64,000 nucleotides of DNA from Burkholderia sp. WSM2232 (GCF_000472545.1 NZ_AWZV01000026.1:1-64000), one strand, 5' to 3'; shown: positions 36,557 through 45,219, counted from the stretch's first letter. The notes: a model not told the origin generated them from the letters alone. Translations and numbers: made by a program.

Positions 36557-37459
36557 TCAGCCCCAGTAGTCCGGAAGGCCATAGCTATGCTTGAGGAAAT
36601 CCAGGAAAAGCCGCACTCGCAACGGCAGATGGCGCCGCTGCGGAAACACCGCATGAATCCCGATGGGCGGCGCGGCGAACTCGTCGAGCACGCTGACGAG
36701 CCGCCCCGCCGCGATGTCCGCGCCGACCTCCCACCACGAGCGCCACGCCAGTCCGTGGCCTTCGAGACACCACTCGTGGAGCACCGCGCCGTCCGAACAT
36801 TCCATGGTGCCCGACACCTTGATCGAGACCACCTTGCCGTCCTGCTGGAACATCCAGCCGCGCTGCTGATTGGCGCTCGCGCCAAGCGCGAGACAGTTGT
36901 GGTGGGCGAGATCGGCGAGGCTATGCGGCGCGCCGCGCCGGCTCAGATACGATGGCGACGCCACGCACACGCGCCGGTTCTCGCCGAGCTTGAGCGACAC
37001 GAGGGAAGAATCCGGCAATTCGCCGAGCCGCACGGCGCAATCGAACCCTTCGTTGACGAGGTCGACCAGCCGGTCCGACAGATCCAGCGTAATGGAAACA
37101 TCCGGATGGGCGACGGTGAACGCCGGCACCAGCGGCGCGACGTGCCGGCGCCCGAAACCGGCCGGCGCGGAAAGCCGCAAATGGCCGCTCGCCTTCACGC
37201 CGCCCGCCGAGACGCTCGCCTCGGCATTGTGCATGTCGTGAATGATGCGCTGACAGTCTTCGAGAAACGCCGAGCCTTCGAACGTCAACGTGATCTTGCG
37301 GGTTGTGCGCACCAGCAGTTTGACGCCGAGGCGCTCCTCCAGCGCGTCGATACGGCGGCCGATGATCGCAGGCGCCACGCCCTCGGCGAGCGCCGCCGCC
37401 GACAGACTGCCTTTTGCGGCGACGGTGACGAAAGTCTCGATCTGCTTGAAACGGTCCAT
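36557..37459 (-). CDS. LysR-family transcriptional regulator
   Basis: 300 residues. N-terminal winged helix-turn-helix (about 1-60: FVTVAAKGSLSAAALAEGVAPAIIGRRIDALEERLGVKLLVR, read in parts), then the periplasmic-binding-like effector domain to the C-terminus. It is divergent from the HAD hydrolase gene; the 147-nt spacer contains an 18-bp palindrome (37522-37539), a likely control site. LysR regulators usually govern the divergent neighbour, so the HAD gene is the first target to test. Confidence 0.92.
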   Translation of the reverse strand: MDRFKQIETFVTVAAKGSLSAAALAEGVAPAIIGRRIDALEERLGVKLLVRTTRKITLTFEGSAFLEDCQRIIHDMHNAEASVSAGGVKASGHLRLSAPAGFGRRHVAPLVPAFTVAHPDVSITLDLSDRLVDLVNEGFDCAVRLGELPDSSLVSLKLGENRRVCVASPSYLSRRGAPHSLADLAHHNCLALGASANQQRGWMFQQDGKVVSIKVSGTMECSDGAVLHEWCLEGHGLAWRSWWEVGADIAAGRLVSVLDEFAAPPIGIHAVFPQRRHLPLRVRLFLDFLKHSYGLPDYWG

Positions 37460-37521
37460 GGACGCGGCGGCCTCAGTGCATTGGATCTATTGGTGCGCGC
37501 CAGATTATGTGCATGAAAGTA

Positions 37522-37539
37522 AAAGATCAAGTGATCTTT
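37522..37539. promoter_or_regulatory. 18-bp perfect palindrome between LysR and HAD genes
   Basis: AAAGATCA (37522-37529), AG, TGATCTTT (37532-37539). It lies 63 nt from the LysR start and 68 nt from the HAD start, where a shared operator would be. TACAAT at 37570-37575 may be a -10 element for the HAD gene. Confidence 0.55.
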
Positions 37540-37606
37540 AGCCTCTTTTTTAGCGCACAACGCTGCTAATACAATCTACCCCGACCTCTGACAGGAGCGC
37601 ACGGCA

Positions 37607-38551
37607 ATGTCGGCCACAACGACACTCTCACCCAAAGCAGTGATCTTCGACGCCTACGGCACGCTCTTCGACGTGCATTCGGTGATCGCTGCCGCAGAGC
37701 AGATCTTTCCCGGGCGCGGCGACGCGCTCTCCCAACTGTGGCGCCAGAAGCAGATCGAATACACGCAGTTGCGCACGCTCGCCGATGCGGGCAAAGGGAC
37801 CGCGCACTACCGTCCGTTCTGGGACATCACGCTCGACGCCTTGCGCTTCTCGGCGAAGAAACTTCAGCTCACGCTTGGCCGCAGCGCTGAAAAGCGTCTG
37901 ATGGACGAGTACGCGTGCCTGTCCGCATTTCCCGATGCGGTGCCTGCACTGCGTCAGTTGCGCGACGGCGTTTCGCCTGTCAAGCCGGACTCTCGAATCG
38001 CGACGCCCGCGAGCACAGCCACAGGGACAAAAGCAGCGGCAAAGGCAGCCGCAGCATCCACCGCGCTCCCTGGCGCGGCCACAATCGCAGCGGCACCTGC
38101 CAAAGCAGCCGCTCGCGCTGCGGGCGGCACGCGCCCCGGCCTCGCGATTCTCTCGAACGGCAACCCGCAAATGCTCGACGTGGCGGTGAAAAGTGCGGGC
38201 ATGAGCGGTCTTTTCGACCACGTGCTTTCCGTCGATGCCGTGCGCGCGTACAAACCGGCACCTGCCGCCTATGCGCTCGGCACGCAAGCCTTCGGCGCCC
38301 AAGCCGCCGAGATCGTGTTCGTTTCGTCGAATGGCTGGGACGTGGCCGGCGCCACGTGGTTCGGCTTTACGACGTTCTGGCTCAACCGTCAGAGCGCGCC
38401 GCTCGAGGAACTCGGCGTGACGCCGCACGGCACGGGTGCGGGCATGAGCGAGCTGCTCGACTTTCTGGACACGCTTGCGTGCGCGGGACGCTCGGTGCAT
38501 GTGGCTCGCTCCGCCACTGCGAACCGTGGTCGCCGCGGTGGAGGTACATGA
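37607..38551 (+). CDS. haloacid dehalogenase type II-like HAD hydrolase with Ala-rich insertion
   Basis: Resembles L-2-haloacid dehalogenases, which use an Asp nucleophile. It has 314 residues against about 230-240 for the family. Nucleophile Asp15 is in VIFDAYGTLFDVHSV. LAILSNGNPQML carries the motif II Ser and Asn, and VSSNGWDVAGA with FWLNRQ follows as in type II dehalogenases. Between residues about 121 and 176 is an Ala/Lys/Thr/Pro-rich insertion just before motif II, which is the main reason for the extra length. AGGAG precedes the ATG. The real substrate may be a phosphate ester; the dehalogenase call is from sequence resemblance. Confidence 0.85.
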   Translation: MSATTTLSPKAVIFDAYGTLFDVHSVIAAAEQIFPGRGDALSQLWRQKQIEYTQLRTLADAGKGTAHYRPFWDITLDALRFSAKKLQLTLGRSAEKRLMDEYACLSAFPDAVPALRQLRDGVSPVKPDSRIATPASTATGTKAAAKAAAASTALPGAATIAAAPAKAAARAAGGTRPGLAILSNGNPQMLDVAVKSAGMSGLFDHVLSVDAVRAYKPAPAAYALGTQAFGAQAAEIVFVSSNGWDVAGATWFGFTTFWLNRQSAPLEELGVTPHGTGAGMSELLDFLDTLACAGRSVHVARSATANRGRRGGGT

Positions 38552-38648
38552 GCCCCGCGCCCGGCAACCCACCGATACGTTAGAGCTCGACAAGAACAAC
38601 CGCTTTTGAAGTTCGCACTTTCGCAATCTGACCGACCAAGGAGAAAAC

Positions 38649-40244
38649 ATGGCGAATTCGCTGTCATCGCTGCCGCAGGGCATGGAAATCACCGGCGAGA
38701 TCAAGCCGGGCTACGAAGCGATTCTGACGCGCGAGGCGCTCGAACTCGTCGCTGCGCTACACCGCACGTTCGAGCCGCGCCGTCAGCAGTTGCTGCAGGC
38801 GCGCGCCGAGCGCACAAAACGTCTGGACGCGGGTGAGCGCCCCGATTTCCTCGCCGAGACGAAGAGTGTGCGTGAAGGCAACTGGACCATTGCGCCGCTG
38901 CCGCAAGACCTGCAATGCCGCCGCGTGGAGATCACCGGGCCGGTTGAGCGCAAGATGATTATCAACGCGCTGAACTCGGGCGCGGATTCGTACATGACCG
39001 ACTTCGAGGATTCGAATGCGCCGAGCTGGGACAACCAGATCACGGGCCATATCAATCTGAAGGACGCGGTGCGCCGCACCATTTCGCTCGAACAGAACGG
39101 CAAGAGGTACAAGCTGAACGACAAGGTCGCCACGCTGATCGTGCGCCCGCGCGGCTGGCATCTCGACGAAAAGCACGTGAAGGTGGACGGCAAGCGCGTG
39201 TCGGGTGGCATTTTCGATTTCGCGCTCTTCATGGTGCACAACGCGAAGGAACTGGTCGCGCGCGGGTCGGGCCCCTACTTCTATCTGCCGAAGATGGAGA
39301 GCCATCTGGAGGCGCGTCTGTGGAACGACATTTTCGTCGCCGCGCAGGAAGCGGTCGGCGTGCCGCGCGGCACGATTCGCGCGACCGTGCTGATCGAAAC
39401 TATTCTCGCCGCCTTCGAAATGGACGAGATTCTGTACGAGCTGCGCGAGCATAGTTCGGGGCTGAATGCCGGCCGCTGGGATTACATCTTCTCGGCAATC
39501 AAGAAGTTCAAGTCCGACCGCGATTTCTGCCTAGCGGATCGCTCGCAGATCACCATGACGGCGCCCTTCATGCGCGCCTACGCGCTGTTGCTGCTCAAAA
39601 CTTGCCATCGCCGCAACGCACCGGCCATTGGCGGCATGAGCGCGCTGATTCCGATCAAGAACGATCCGGCCGCGAACGACAAGGCCATGGCCGGCGTGCG
39701 CTCCGACAAGGCGCGCGATGCCGGCGACGGTTACGACGGCGGCTGGGTCGCGCACCCGGGGCTCGTGCCGATCGCCATGGAAGAGTTCGTCAAGGTGCTC
39801 GTCGACAAGCCTAATCAGATCGGCAAGCAACGCGAGGACGTGCTCGTCACCGCGACCGACCTGCTGGACTTCCGTCCGGAAGCGCCGATCACGGAAGCTG
39901 GTCTGCGCAACAACATCAACGTCGGCATTCACTACCTCGGTTCGTGGCTCGCGGGCAATGGCTGCGTGCCGATCCACAATCTGATGGAAGACGCAGCGAC
40001 CGCCGAGATTTCGCGCTCGCAAGTGTGGCAGTGGATTCGCTCGCCGAAGGGCACGCTCGACGACGGCCGCAAGGTGAGCGCCGAACTGGTGCGCGAGCTC
40101 GCCGTACAGGAGCTCGACAAGGTAAAGCAGGCGGTGGGCGGCGATACGAAGCCCTATGAGCGCGCCGCGCAAATCTTCGAGCAGATGTCGACGTCTGAAC
40201 AGTTCACCGACTTCCTGACGCTGCCGCTCTACGAAGAAATCTGA
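38649..40244 (+). CDS. aceB: malate synthase A
   Basis: Condenses glyoxylate with acetyl-CoA to malate, the second step of the glyoxylate bypass. It has 531 residues, like E. coli AceB. Signatures: TDFEDSNAPSWDNQITGH, VRPRGWHLDEKH, PKMESHLEARLWND and GRWDYIFSAIKKF, the AceB family signature region. AAGGAG lies 5-6 nt before the ATG. It follows the HAD gene on the same strand by 97 nt and is followed by a terminator. Confidence 0.98.
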   Translation: MANSLSSLPQGMEITGEIKPGYEAILTREALELVAALHRTFEPRRQQLLQARAERTKRLDAGERPDFLAETKSVREGNWTIAPLPQDLQCRRVEITGPVERKMIINALNSGADSYMTDFEDSNAPSWDNQITGHINLKDAVRRTISLEQNGKRYKLNDKVATLIVRPRGWHLDEKHVKVDGKRVSGGIFDFALFMVHNAKELVARGSGPYFYLPKMESHLEARLWNDIFVAAQEAVGVPRGTIRATVLIETILAAFEMDEILYELREHSSGLNAGRWDYIFSAIKKFKSDRDFCLADRSQITMTAPFMRAYALLLLKTCHRRNAPAIGGMSALIPIKNDPAANDKAMAGVRSDKARDAGDGYDGGWVAHPGLVPIAMEEFVKVLVDKPNQIGKQREDVLVTATDLLDFRPEAPITEAGLRNNINVGIHYLGSWLAGNGCVPIHNLMEDAATAEISRSQVWQWIRSPKGTLDDGRKVSAELVRELAVQELDKVKQAVGGDTKPYERAAQIFEQMSTSEQFTDFLTLPLYEEI

Positions 40245-40308
40245 CGCTGAAGTGCCCGGCCGCGATCATGGCCGGGGCACACAGACAAGCGTGAAGATGC
40301 CCGGCCCG

Positions 40309-40344
40309 ACGGCCCGCCCGACTGCTGCCGGGCGAGCCGTTTTT
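40309..40344 (+). terminator. terminator after aceB
   Basis: ACGGC pairs with GCCGT and CGCCCG (40315-40320) with CGGGCG (40329-40334), with a single C/A mismatch between the two helices, followed by TTTT (40341-40344). Confidence 0.7.
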
Positions 40345-40373
40345 CATGGCGCTCGTGGCGCGTGCGGCCAATG

Positions 40374-40775
40374 TCAGCGCGTCGCGCGATACGTCACCCA
40401 ATCGCCCGAGCGGATTTCCGGCAAGCCCTTCACCGCATGAGGCGTAACCGGGTAGAAGCGGCAGTTGACGACGTTGCCGTCCACTTTCACCATCACTTCG
40501 CGAGCCAGAAAGCGATCTTCGACGCCGGGGTATACCGCCTCGATTTCATCGAGCACGGCGACGAGCTCATCGTCGATCTCGTAGACGTCGCCGATCACGT
40601 CCACGCCCTGCTCGTCCACCACCAGGCCCGGATACGAGCCGAAGTCGAACAGGTGGCCGCGAACCGTGGCCGTACCCAGCAGATTCGGCTCGGCAATCTC
40701 GTTGCGCGCCGCAGCTTCGCGGATGTCGTTTACTTCGCCGGCTCGCAGCGTGCCGTAGACAAAGACGGTTTGCAT
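40374..40775 (-). CDS. gamma-glutamylcyclotransferase-like (AIG2/GGCT fold) protein
   Basis: 133 residues. Begins with FVYGTLR, the substrate-binding loop of the GGCT fold, and has the conserved glutamate region VLDEIEAVYPGVE and the C-terminal NVVNCRFYPVTP. Bacterial members such as YtfP act on gamma-glutamyl-amines or related compounds; the substrate here is unknown. It is divergent from the AraC-family gene. Confidence 0.87.
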   Translation of the reverse strand: MQTVFVYGTLRAGEVNDIREAAARNEIAEPNLLGTATVRGHLFDFGSYPGLVVDEQGVDVIGDVYEIDDELVAVLDEIEAVYPGVEDRFLAREVMVKVDGNVVNCRFYPVTPHAVKGLPEIRSGDWVTYRATR

Positions 40776-40911
40776 CGTCGTTCGTACTCCTCGGGTGGGG
40801 GTCGGTCGGTCCGGACATTATGCAACGCCGCAAGGCGCACGCTCTACAATGAGAGCCCGCCCTTGATCGCGCTGTGTCCACGGCGTCCTGCTTGATGGAT
40901 CGACTTTTGCC

Positions 40912-41826
40912 ATGACTGCGTACGCCGGCTCTGACTCCTCGAGCTTCGTCAGCCTGACCGACACTCCACCAGAATTCCAGCCCAACGAGGCGCACCCGAT
41001 TCGCGTGCGCTCGCGGCCCATGCCGATGGGGTCGCACTTCGCACGGCACCAGCATGCGTGGGCGCAGGTCGCGTATGCGTCGCGCGGCGTGCTGCGCGTG
41101 GCCACGACCGGCACGACGTGGATGGTGCCGCCTTCGCGCGCCATCTGGGTGCCACCGCATGTCACGCACGAGGTCGTGGCTGTCGAAGACGCGTTCCTGC
41201 GCACGCTTTACATCGCGGAAAGCACGGTGCCCGCGGGACTCGACGCGCCGCGCGTGGTCGAAGTCTCTAACCTGCTGCGCGAAGTCATTGCAGCACTGGA
41301 CACGCCGGGCCTCTCGCCTGCGCGCGAGCGCCTGCTCGGCGCGCTGGCACTCGACGAGCTGACGCGCTCCGAGCCGCTGCCCCTTTCCGTACCCATGCCC
41401 AACGAAAAGCGCCTGCGCGCGCTGTGCGAAGCAGTGATTGCGGACCCGTCGCCGGCTGAATCGCTCGAACAGTGGGCGGCGAGCGTGGGGGCGAGTACGC
41501 GCACCATTGCGCGTTTGTTCCGGCAGGAGCTCGGCGTGAGCTTTTCGCAGTGGCGGCAACAGGCAATCCTGGCTCGCGCGATTCCGCTGCTAAGCCAGGG
41601 GCAGCCGCTCTCACATGTGGCGCGCGAGTTGGGCTATCAGAGCCAGAGCGCCTTTTCGGCGATGTTCCGGCGGGCCTTTGGCGAGAGCCCGCGCGCGTTT
41701 ATCGAACGCGGCTCGGAACATCGGCTGGAGAATGGAGAAAGCGCGGACGGTGCTGGTGCGGATGATATTCCCGGCGAAGAGCCGGTGCTAAGTCGCCCTG
41801 ACGCGGCGAACGGCGCGGCTCACTGA
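40912..41826 (+). CDS. AraC-family transcriptional regulator with cupin sensor domain
   Basis: 304 residues. The N-terminal region contains HQHAWAQVAYASRGVLRV and PSRAIWVPPHVTHEV, an AraC-type cupin ligand domain. The C-terminal pair of helix-turn-helix motifs lies at about 180-270 (LEQWAASVGASTRTIARLFRQELG and HVARELGYQSQSAFSAMFRRAFG, in parts), then SPRAFI. About 30 acidic, Gly/Ala-rich residues follow the DNA-binding domain. Divergent from the GGCT-like gene. Target unknown. Confidence 0.92.
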   Translation: MTAYAGSDSSSFVSLTDTPPEFQPNEAHPIRVRSRPMPMGSHFARHQHAWAQVAYASRGVLRVATTGTTWMVPPSRAIWVPPHVTHEVVAVEDAFLRTLYIAESTVPAGLDAPRVVEVSNLLREVIAALDTPGLSPARERLLGALALDELTRSEPLPLSVPMPNEKRLRALCEAVIADPSPAESLEQWAASVGASTRTIARLFRQELGVSFSQWRQQAILARAIPLLSQGQPLSHVARELGYQSQSAFSAMFRRAFGESPRAFIERGSEHRLENGESADGAGADDIPGEEPVLSRPDAANGAAH

Positions 41827-41854
41827 GCGCGGCTTTACACCTGAGACCCGCACG

Positions 41855-42319
41855 TCAAACCCGCCGCGCCAGATGACGGATCGCACCGAGTTGCGCCAGC
41901 CGCGGCCCGGCCAGCTTGTAACCCTTGCGCTGATACAGGCGCGCTGCGGGATTGTCGACGAACACACGCAGTTGCAGTTCGCGCAGCCCGCGCTCACGCG
42001 CCCACTGGTGAGACATATCCAGCAGATAGGTGCCGGCGCCGAGCCGTCTGTATCCCTCCGCGATCTGTACGTCACGAATATGCAGCGAATCGCCTTCCTG
42101 CGTGATACGCAGCACGCCTATCGCCTTGCCGTCCATTTCGAGAATGAAATTCTCCGACTCGCGCCAGCTGCCGAGAAACAGGTCGCCGCGCCAGACGAGA
42201 TGATGCCGCTGGTAGTAGCCGCCCATGTTGCCGTGAGTCAGCGCCTCGGCGAACTCAAAGTCGTCCATGCTGGCTTTGCGGAGATGAAACGGTGACGGAG
42301 CTTCGGTTGGATCGAACAT
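41855..42319 (-). CDS. GNAT-family N-acetyltransferase
   Basis: 154 residues from the ATG giving MFDPTEAPSPFHLRKAS; an in-frame upstream extension adds 19 residues without family similarity. The acetyl-CoA binding region is IRDVQIAEGYRRLGAGTYLL, followed by LRVFVDNPAARLYQRKGYK, a typical GNAT motif A/B arrangement. Substrate unknown. Lies just downstream of the tRNA cluster, with a terminator between. Confidence 0.88.
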   Translation of the reverse strand: MFDPTEAPSPFHLRKASMDDFEFAEALTHGNMGGYYQRHHLVWRGDLFLGSWRESENFILEMDGKAIGVLRITQEGDSLHIRDVQIAEGYRRLGAGTYLLDMSHQWARERGLRELQLRVFVDNPAARLYQRKGYKLAGPRLAQLGAIRHLARRV

Positions 42320-42423
42320 GGCGGCGCGGCGAAGAGAAGTCGGATAAACGGTAAAACAGCCCGCGCGCGCTGGCAATGGCTGTTTGTCCGGGCACGGCCG
42401 GCGGAAACGTCAGCGGAAACAAA

Positions 42424-42451
42424 AAAGCCCACTTCTTGCGAAGTGGGCTTT
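42424..42451 (-). terminator. terminator after the promoter-distal tRNA-Asp gene
   Basis: GCCCACTTC (42427-42435) and GAAGTGGGC (42440-42448) with a 4-nt loop; A6 on the left gives a T6 tail on the minus strand. It ends the tRNA transcript. Confidence 0.9.
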
Positions 42452-42459
42452 CCGAAATC

Positions 42460-42536
42460 TGGCGGAGCGGACGGGACTCGAACCCGCGACCCCCGGCGTG
42501 ACAGGCCGGTATTCTAACCAACTGAACTACCGCTCC
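42460..42536 (-). tRNA. tRNA-Asp (GTC), copy nearest the GNAT gene
   Basis: 77 nt on the minus strand, with encoded CCA. The acceptor stem GGAGCGG/CCGCTCC pairs perfectly, the anticodon is GTC in CCTGTCACG, and the T arm has GGTTCGAGTCC. The second copy differs by a compensated acceptor-stem pair. Confidence 0.97.
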
Positions 42537-42620
42537 AGATTTTCACACTGATCACGCAAGGAACAAGCAAGCTTGCTCCTGCTGCACCGTTCAACTTCTT
42601 ACCGAACGACGCCGATGTTC

Positions 42621-42696
42621 TGGCGTCCCCTAGGGGATTCGAACCCCTGTACTCACCGTGAAAGGGTGATGTCCTAGGCCTCTAGACGAAGGGGAC
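42621..42696 (-). tRNA. tRNA-Glu (TTC), copy 1
   Basis: 76 nt with encoded CCA. Acceptor GTCCCCT/AGGGGAC, anticodon TTC within CCTTTCACG, T arm GGTTCGAATCC. Identical to the copy at 42939-43014. Confidence 0.97.
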
Positions 42697-42722
42697 AACG
42701 TACTGCTTACACCTTTAATGAA

Positions 42723-42754
42723 AAAGCCCGTTCAGGTTTGCATGAACGGGCTTT
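42723..42754 (-). terminator. terminator-like hairpin between tRNA-Asp copy 2 and tRNA-Glu copy 1
   Basis: GCCCGTTCA (42726-42734) pairs with TGAACGGGC (42743-42751), loop of 8 nt, with A and T runs outside. On the minus strand it follows tRNA-Asp copy 2, so the first Glu-Asp unit probably ends here. Confidence 0.8.
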
Positions 42755-42757
42755 GTC

Positions 42758-42834
42758 TGGCGGAGTGGACGGGACTCGAACCCGCGACCCCCGGCGTGAC
42801 AGGCCGGTATTCTAACCGACTGAACTACCACTCC
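42758..42834 (-). tRNA. tRNA-Asp (GTC), copy 2
   Basis: 77 nt with encoded CCA. Acceptor stem GGAGTGG/CCACTCC, anticodon GTC. Compared with the copy at 42460-42536, the fifth acceptor pair is T-A instead of C-G, and the D loop has GTCGG instead of GTTGG. Confidence 0.97.
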
Positions 42835-42938
42835 AGTCTTTACATCCTGGCTTGCGAGCGTCGGTTAATTCTCTGCAAGCTGCGCTGCTTTGGCGCGAGT
42901 CGTTCAACGACTCCGAACACTAAAGCGACGCTGATGTA

Positions 42939-43014
42939 TGGCGTCCCCTAGGGGATTCGAACCCCTGTACTCACCGTGAAAGGGTGATGTCCTAGGCCTC
43001 TAGACGAAGGGGAC
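42939..43014 (-). tRNA. tRNA-Glu (TTC), copy 2
   Basis: 76 nt with encoded CCA, anticodon TTC, identical to the copy at 42621-42696. Preceded by a good promoter candidate at 43112-43140. Confidence 0.97.
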
Positions 43015-43111
43015 ATAATCTTTTCAGATCTGTCTTTAATTGCTGCTGACTAAAATAAACTGGATTTAAACTACTTGCCAGTTATTTACTGCGTCAACCG
43101 CAAAGACCGCT

Positions 43112-43140
43112 ATTTTAACTACGCTACTGCTGTTTGTGAA
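43112..43140 (-). promoter_or_regulatory. promoter candidate for tRNA-Glu copy 2
   Basis: On the minus strand TTCACA (43135-43140) is followed after 17 nt by TAAAAT (43112-43117), each 5 of 6 to consensus. The -10 lies about 100 nt before the tRNA. Confidence 0.55.
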
Positions 43141-43191
43141 GTCTTTTTTGCTACAAGTTCCACGGTTTGGAACGACTTCACACTGCTCTGA

Positions 43192-43267
<76 letters not shown>

Positions 43268-43285
43268 TTGCAGAACAGAAACGAG

Positions 43286-43314
43286 ATTCTAGAGGCCAAT
43301 CTGCGCTTTGTAAA
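43286..43314 (-). promoter_or_regulatory. promoter of tRNA-Ala
   Basis: On the minus strand TTTACA (43309-43314), a 17-nt spacer, then TAGAAT (43286-43291), 19 nt before the tRNA 5' end. A strong sigma-70-type match at the right place for a stable RNA. Confidence 0.75.
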
Positions 43315-43407
43315 TACCCTTTGAGCAATTGCATGCGACTTTTTTCTCAAGAGGCATGCAATCCATCTCAACGCGCCCGCGAATGCGCCCGGACGCTCTC
43401 ACGCGCC

Positions 43408-44817
43408 TCAGGCGAGCGCCTTCTCGATACGGCTCACCACGACTTCGCGACCAAACAGCATGAGCACCGTGTCGATAGACGGCGTATGCGTGGTGCCCGC
43501 CACCAGCAGACGAACCGGCATGGCCAGTTGCGGCATCTTCAGCTTGTGCGCGGAAAGGGTCGCTTTGAGCGCGGCGGCAATCGCCTCTTTGGTCCATTCC
43601 ACGGTCTTCAGCACCGTGGCCAGCTCGCCCAGCGCCGGGCGCACTGCGTCGGTGACGTGTTGGGCGAGCGCTTCAGCCTCCGGAGCGGGCGTGCGATAGA
43701 ACATTGCCGCGTTCTCCGCAATTTCCTTGACCGTGGACGCGCGATCCTTCAGCAAGCCGACCACCGCCGGCAGGTCTGCGCCCTGCGCGACGCTCGCCTC
43801 CTCCACGCCCAACTCGGCAAGGAACGGCCGTACAAGGCCGGCAAGGCGCGCGTTATCTGCTTCCTTGATGTAATGCGCGTTGAGCCAGTTCAGCTTGTCG
43901 TGGTCGTACTGCGCCGGGGATTTGCCCAGATGCTCGAGATCGAACCATTCGACGAACTGCTCGCGCGAAAAAATCTCGGCGTCGCCATGCGACCAGCCGA
44001 GGCGCGCCAGATAGTTCACCACCGCCTCGGGGAGGTAGCCTGCGTCGCGATAACCCATCACGCTCATCGCGCCGTGACGCTTGCTCATCTTTTCGCCCTG
44101 CTCGTTGAGCACGGTCGGCAAGTGCGCGTACACCGGCGGTTCGCCGCCGAGCGCGCGCAGAATGTTGATCTGCCGCGGCGTGTTGTTCACGTGATCGTCG
44201 CCGCGAATCACGTGGGTGATGCGCATGTCCAGATCGTCGACCACAACGCAGAAGTTGTAAGTCGGCGTGCCGTCAGGCCGCGCGATCACGAGGTCGTCGA
44301 GCTCCTCGTTCGAGATTTCGATGCGCCCTTTCACCGCATCGTCCCACGCCACCACGCCGGTGAGCGGATTGCGAAAGCGCAACACCGGCTGCACGCCGGC
44401 CGGCGGCTCGGGCAGCACCTTGCCCGGCTCCGGGCGCCACGTGCCGTCATAACGCGGCTTTTCGCCTGCTTCACGCTGACGCTCCCGCAACGCGTCCAGT
44501 TCCTCAGTGGACATGTAGCAGGGGTACACGAGCCCCGCGTCGCGCATCTGTTGCAGCACTTCGCGGTAACGGTCCATGCGCTGCATCTGGTAGAACGGGC
44601 CCTCGTCGAAATCGAGGCCGAGCCATTCCATGCCTTCCAGAATCGCGTTGACGGATTCAACCGAGGAGCGCTCGACGTCGGTGTCCTCGATCCGCAGCAC
44701 GAAGGTCCCCTTCATCTTGCGCGCGAACGCCCACGGATAAAGCGCGGAGCGGATGTTGCCGAGGTGAATGAAGCCGGTGGGACTGGGTGCGAAGCGGGTG
44801 CGAACGGAGGTGGTCAT
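43408..44817 (-). CDS. gltX: glutamyl-tRNA synthetase
   Basis: Charges tRNA-Glu. The ATG at 44817 gives MTTSVRTRFAPSPTG and 469 residues, the normal length; the frame is open further upstream without similarity. Class I signatures: HIGH motif as HLGN (18-21) in PSPTGFIHLGN, and GEKMSKRHGA. DVERSS, RGDDHVNNTPRQ and WLNAHYI are typical GluRS segments. It lies upstream of the tRNA cluster that includes two tRNA-Glu genes, its own substrate. Confidence 0.98.
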   Translation of the reverse strand: MTTSVRTRFAPSPTGFIHLGNIRSALYPWAFARKMKGTFVLRIEDTDVERSSVESVNAILEGMEWLGLDFDEGPFYQMQRMDRYREVLQQMRDAGLVYPCYMSTEELDALRERQREAGEKPRYDGTWRPEPGKVLPEPPAGVQPVLRFRNPLTGVVAWDDAVKGRIEISNEELDDLVIARPDGTPTYNFCVVVDDLDMRITHVIRGDDHVNNTPRQINILRALGGEPPVYAHLPTVLNEQGEKMSKRHGAMSVMGYRDAGYLPEAVVNYLARLGWSHGDAEIFSREQFVEWFDLEHLGKSPAQYDHDKLNWLNAHYIKEADNARLAGLVRPFLAELGVEEASVAQGADLPAVVGLLKDRASTVKEIAENAAMFYRTPAPEAEALAQHVTDAVRPALGELATVLKTVEWTKEAIAAALKATLSAHKLKMPQLAMPVRLLVAGTTHTPSIDTVLMLFGREVVVSRIEKALA

Positions 44818-45219
44818 TAGCGTTACTCGAAGACGGGCGCCGGCGCCGGGCAGACAGCGCCTCTGAAGCGCGGCAGCGAACCGTGCCCGGACGGCAGAAC
44901 GACTGCCATGAATGGACACGAGGGAATAAAAACAAGAGCCGAATTATACCTTTCGCGCGCGGCCGCCCTGCCCTCGTCCAGATGGCTAATCACGGCCCCT
45001 TCACGGCGCCTTCACGGCGTCGTCCGGCGCCGCGCGCGACGGTGCAACGTTTCATTACGGCCCGCCGCGGCGGCGCCGCTTTGCATTATGATGTGCGCGC
45101 GCTGGGGCCTGCACGCGGCCCGGCGCGGATGGAACCGCCAATTCGGTTGCCTCGCCCTTGCCTGATCGCGGCCGCCTGCGGCGCTCACTGCGTCGCTTAC
45201 GCCGTTGCTGGAGAACTCG
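44818..45219. other. 402-nt divergent spacer gltX / patatin gene
   Basis: Contains a perfect TATAAT on the minus strand (44943-44948) as a candidate -10 for gltX, with no good -35. The rest is GC-rich without a supportable gene. Confidence 0.5.
44943..44948 (-). promoter_or_regulatory. possible -10 element for gltX
   Basis: TATAAT on the minus strand in GGTATAATTC, about 125 nt upstream of the gltX ATG. The -35 is not clear. Confidence 0.35.

Noticed and set aside
40912..41826. Whole window screened for defence or toxin-antitoxin systems, using this accessory-looking regulator region as a possible anchor
   Set aside because: Genes here are a common AraC regulator, GGCT-like protein and GNAT enzyme; no paired small toxin/antitoxin frames, nucleases or reverse transcriptase are seen.
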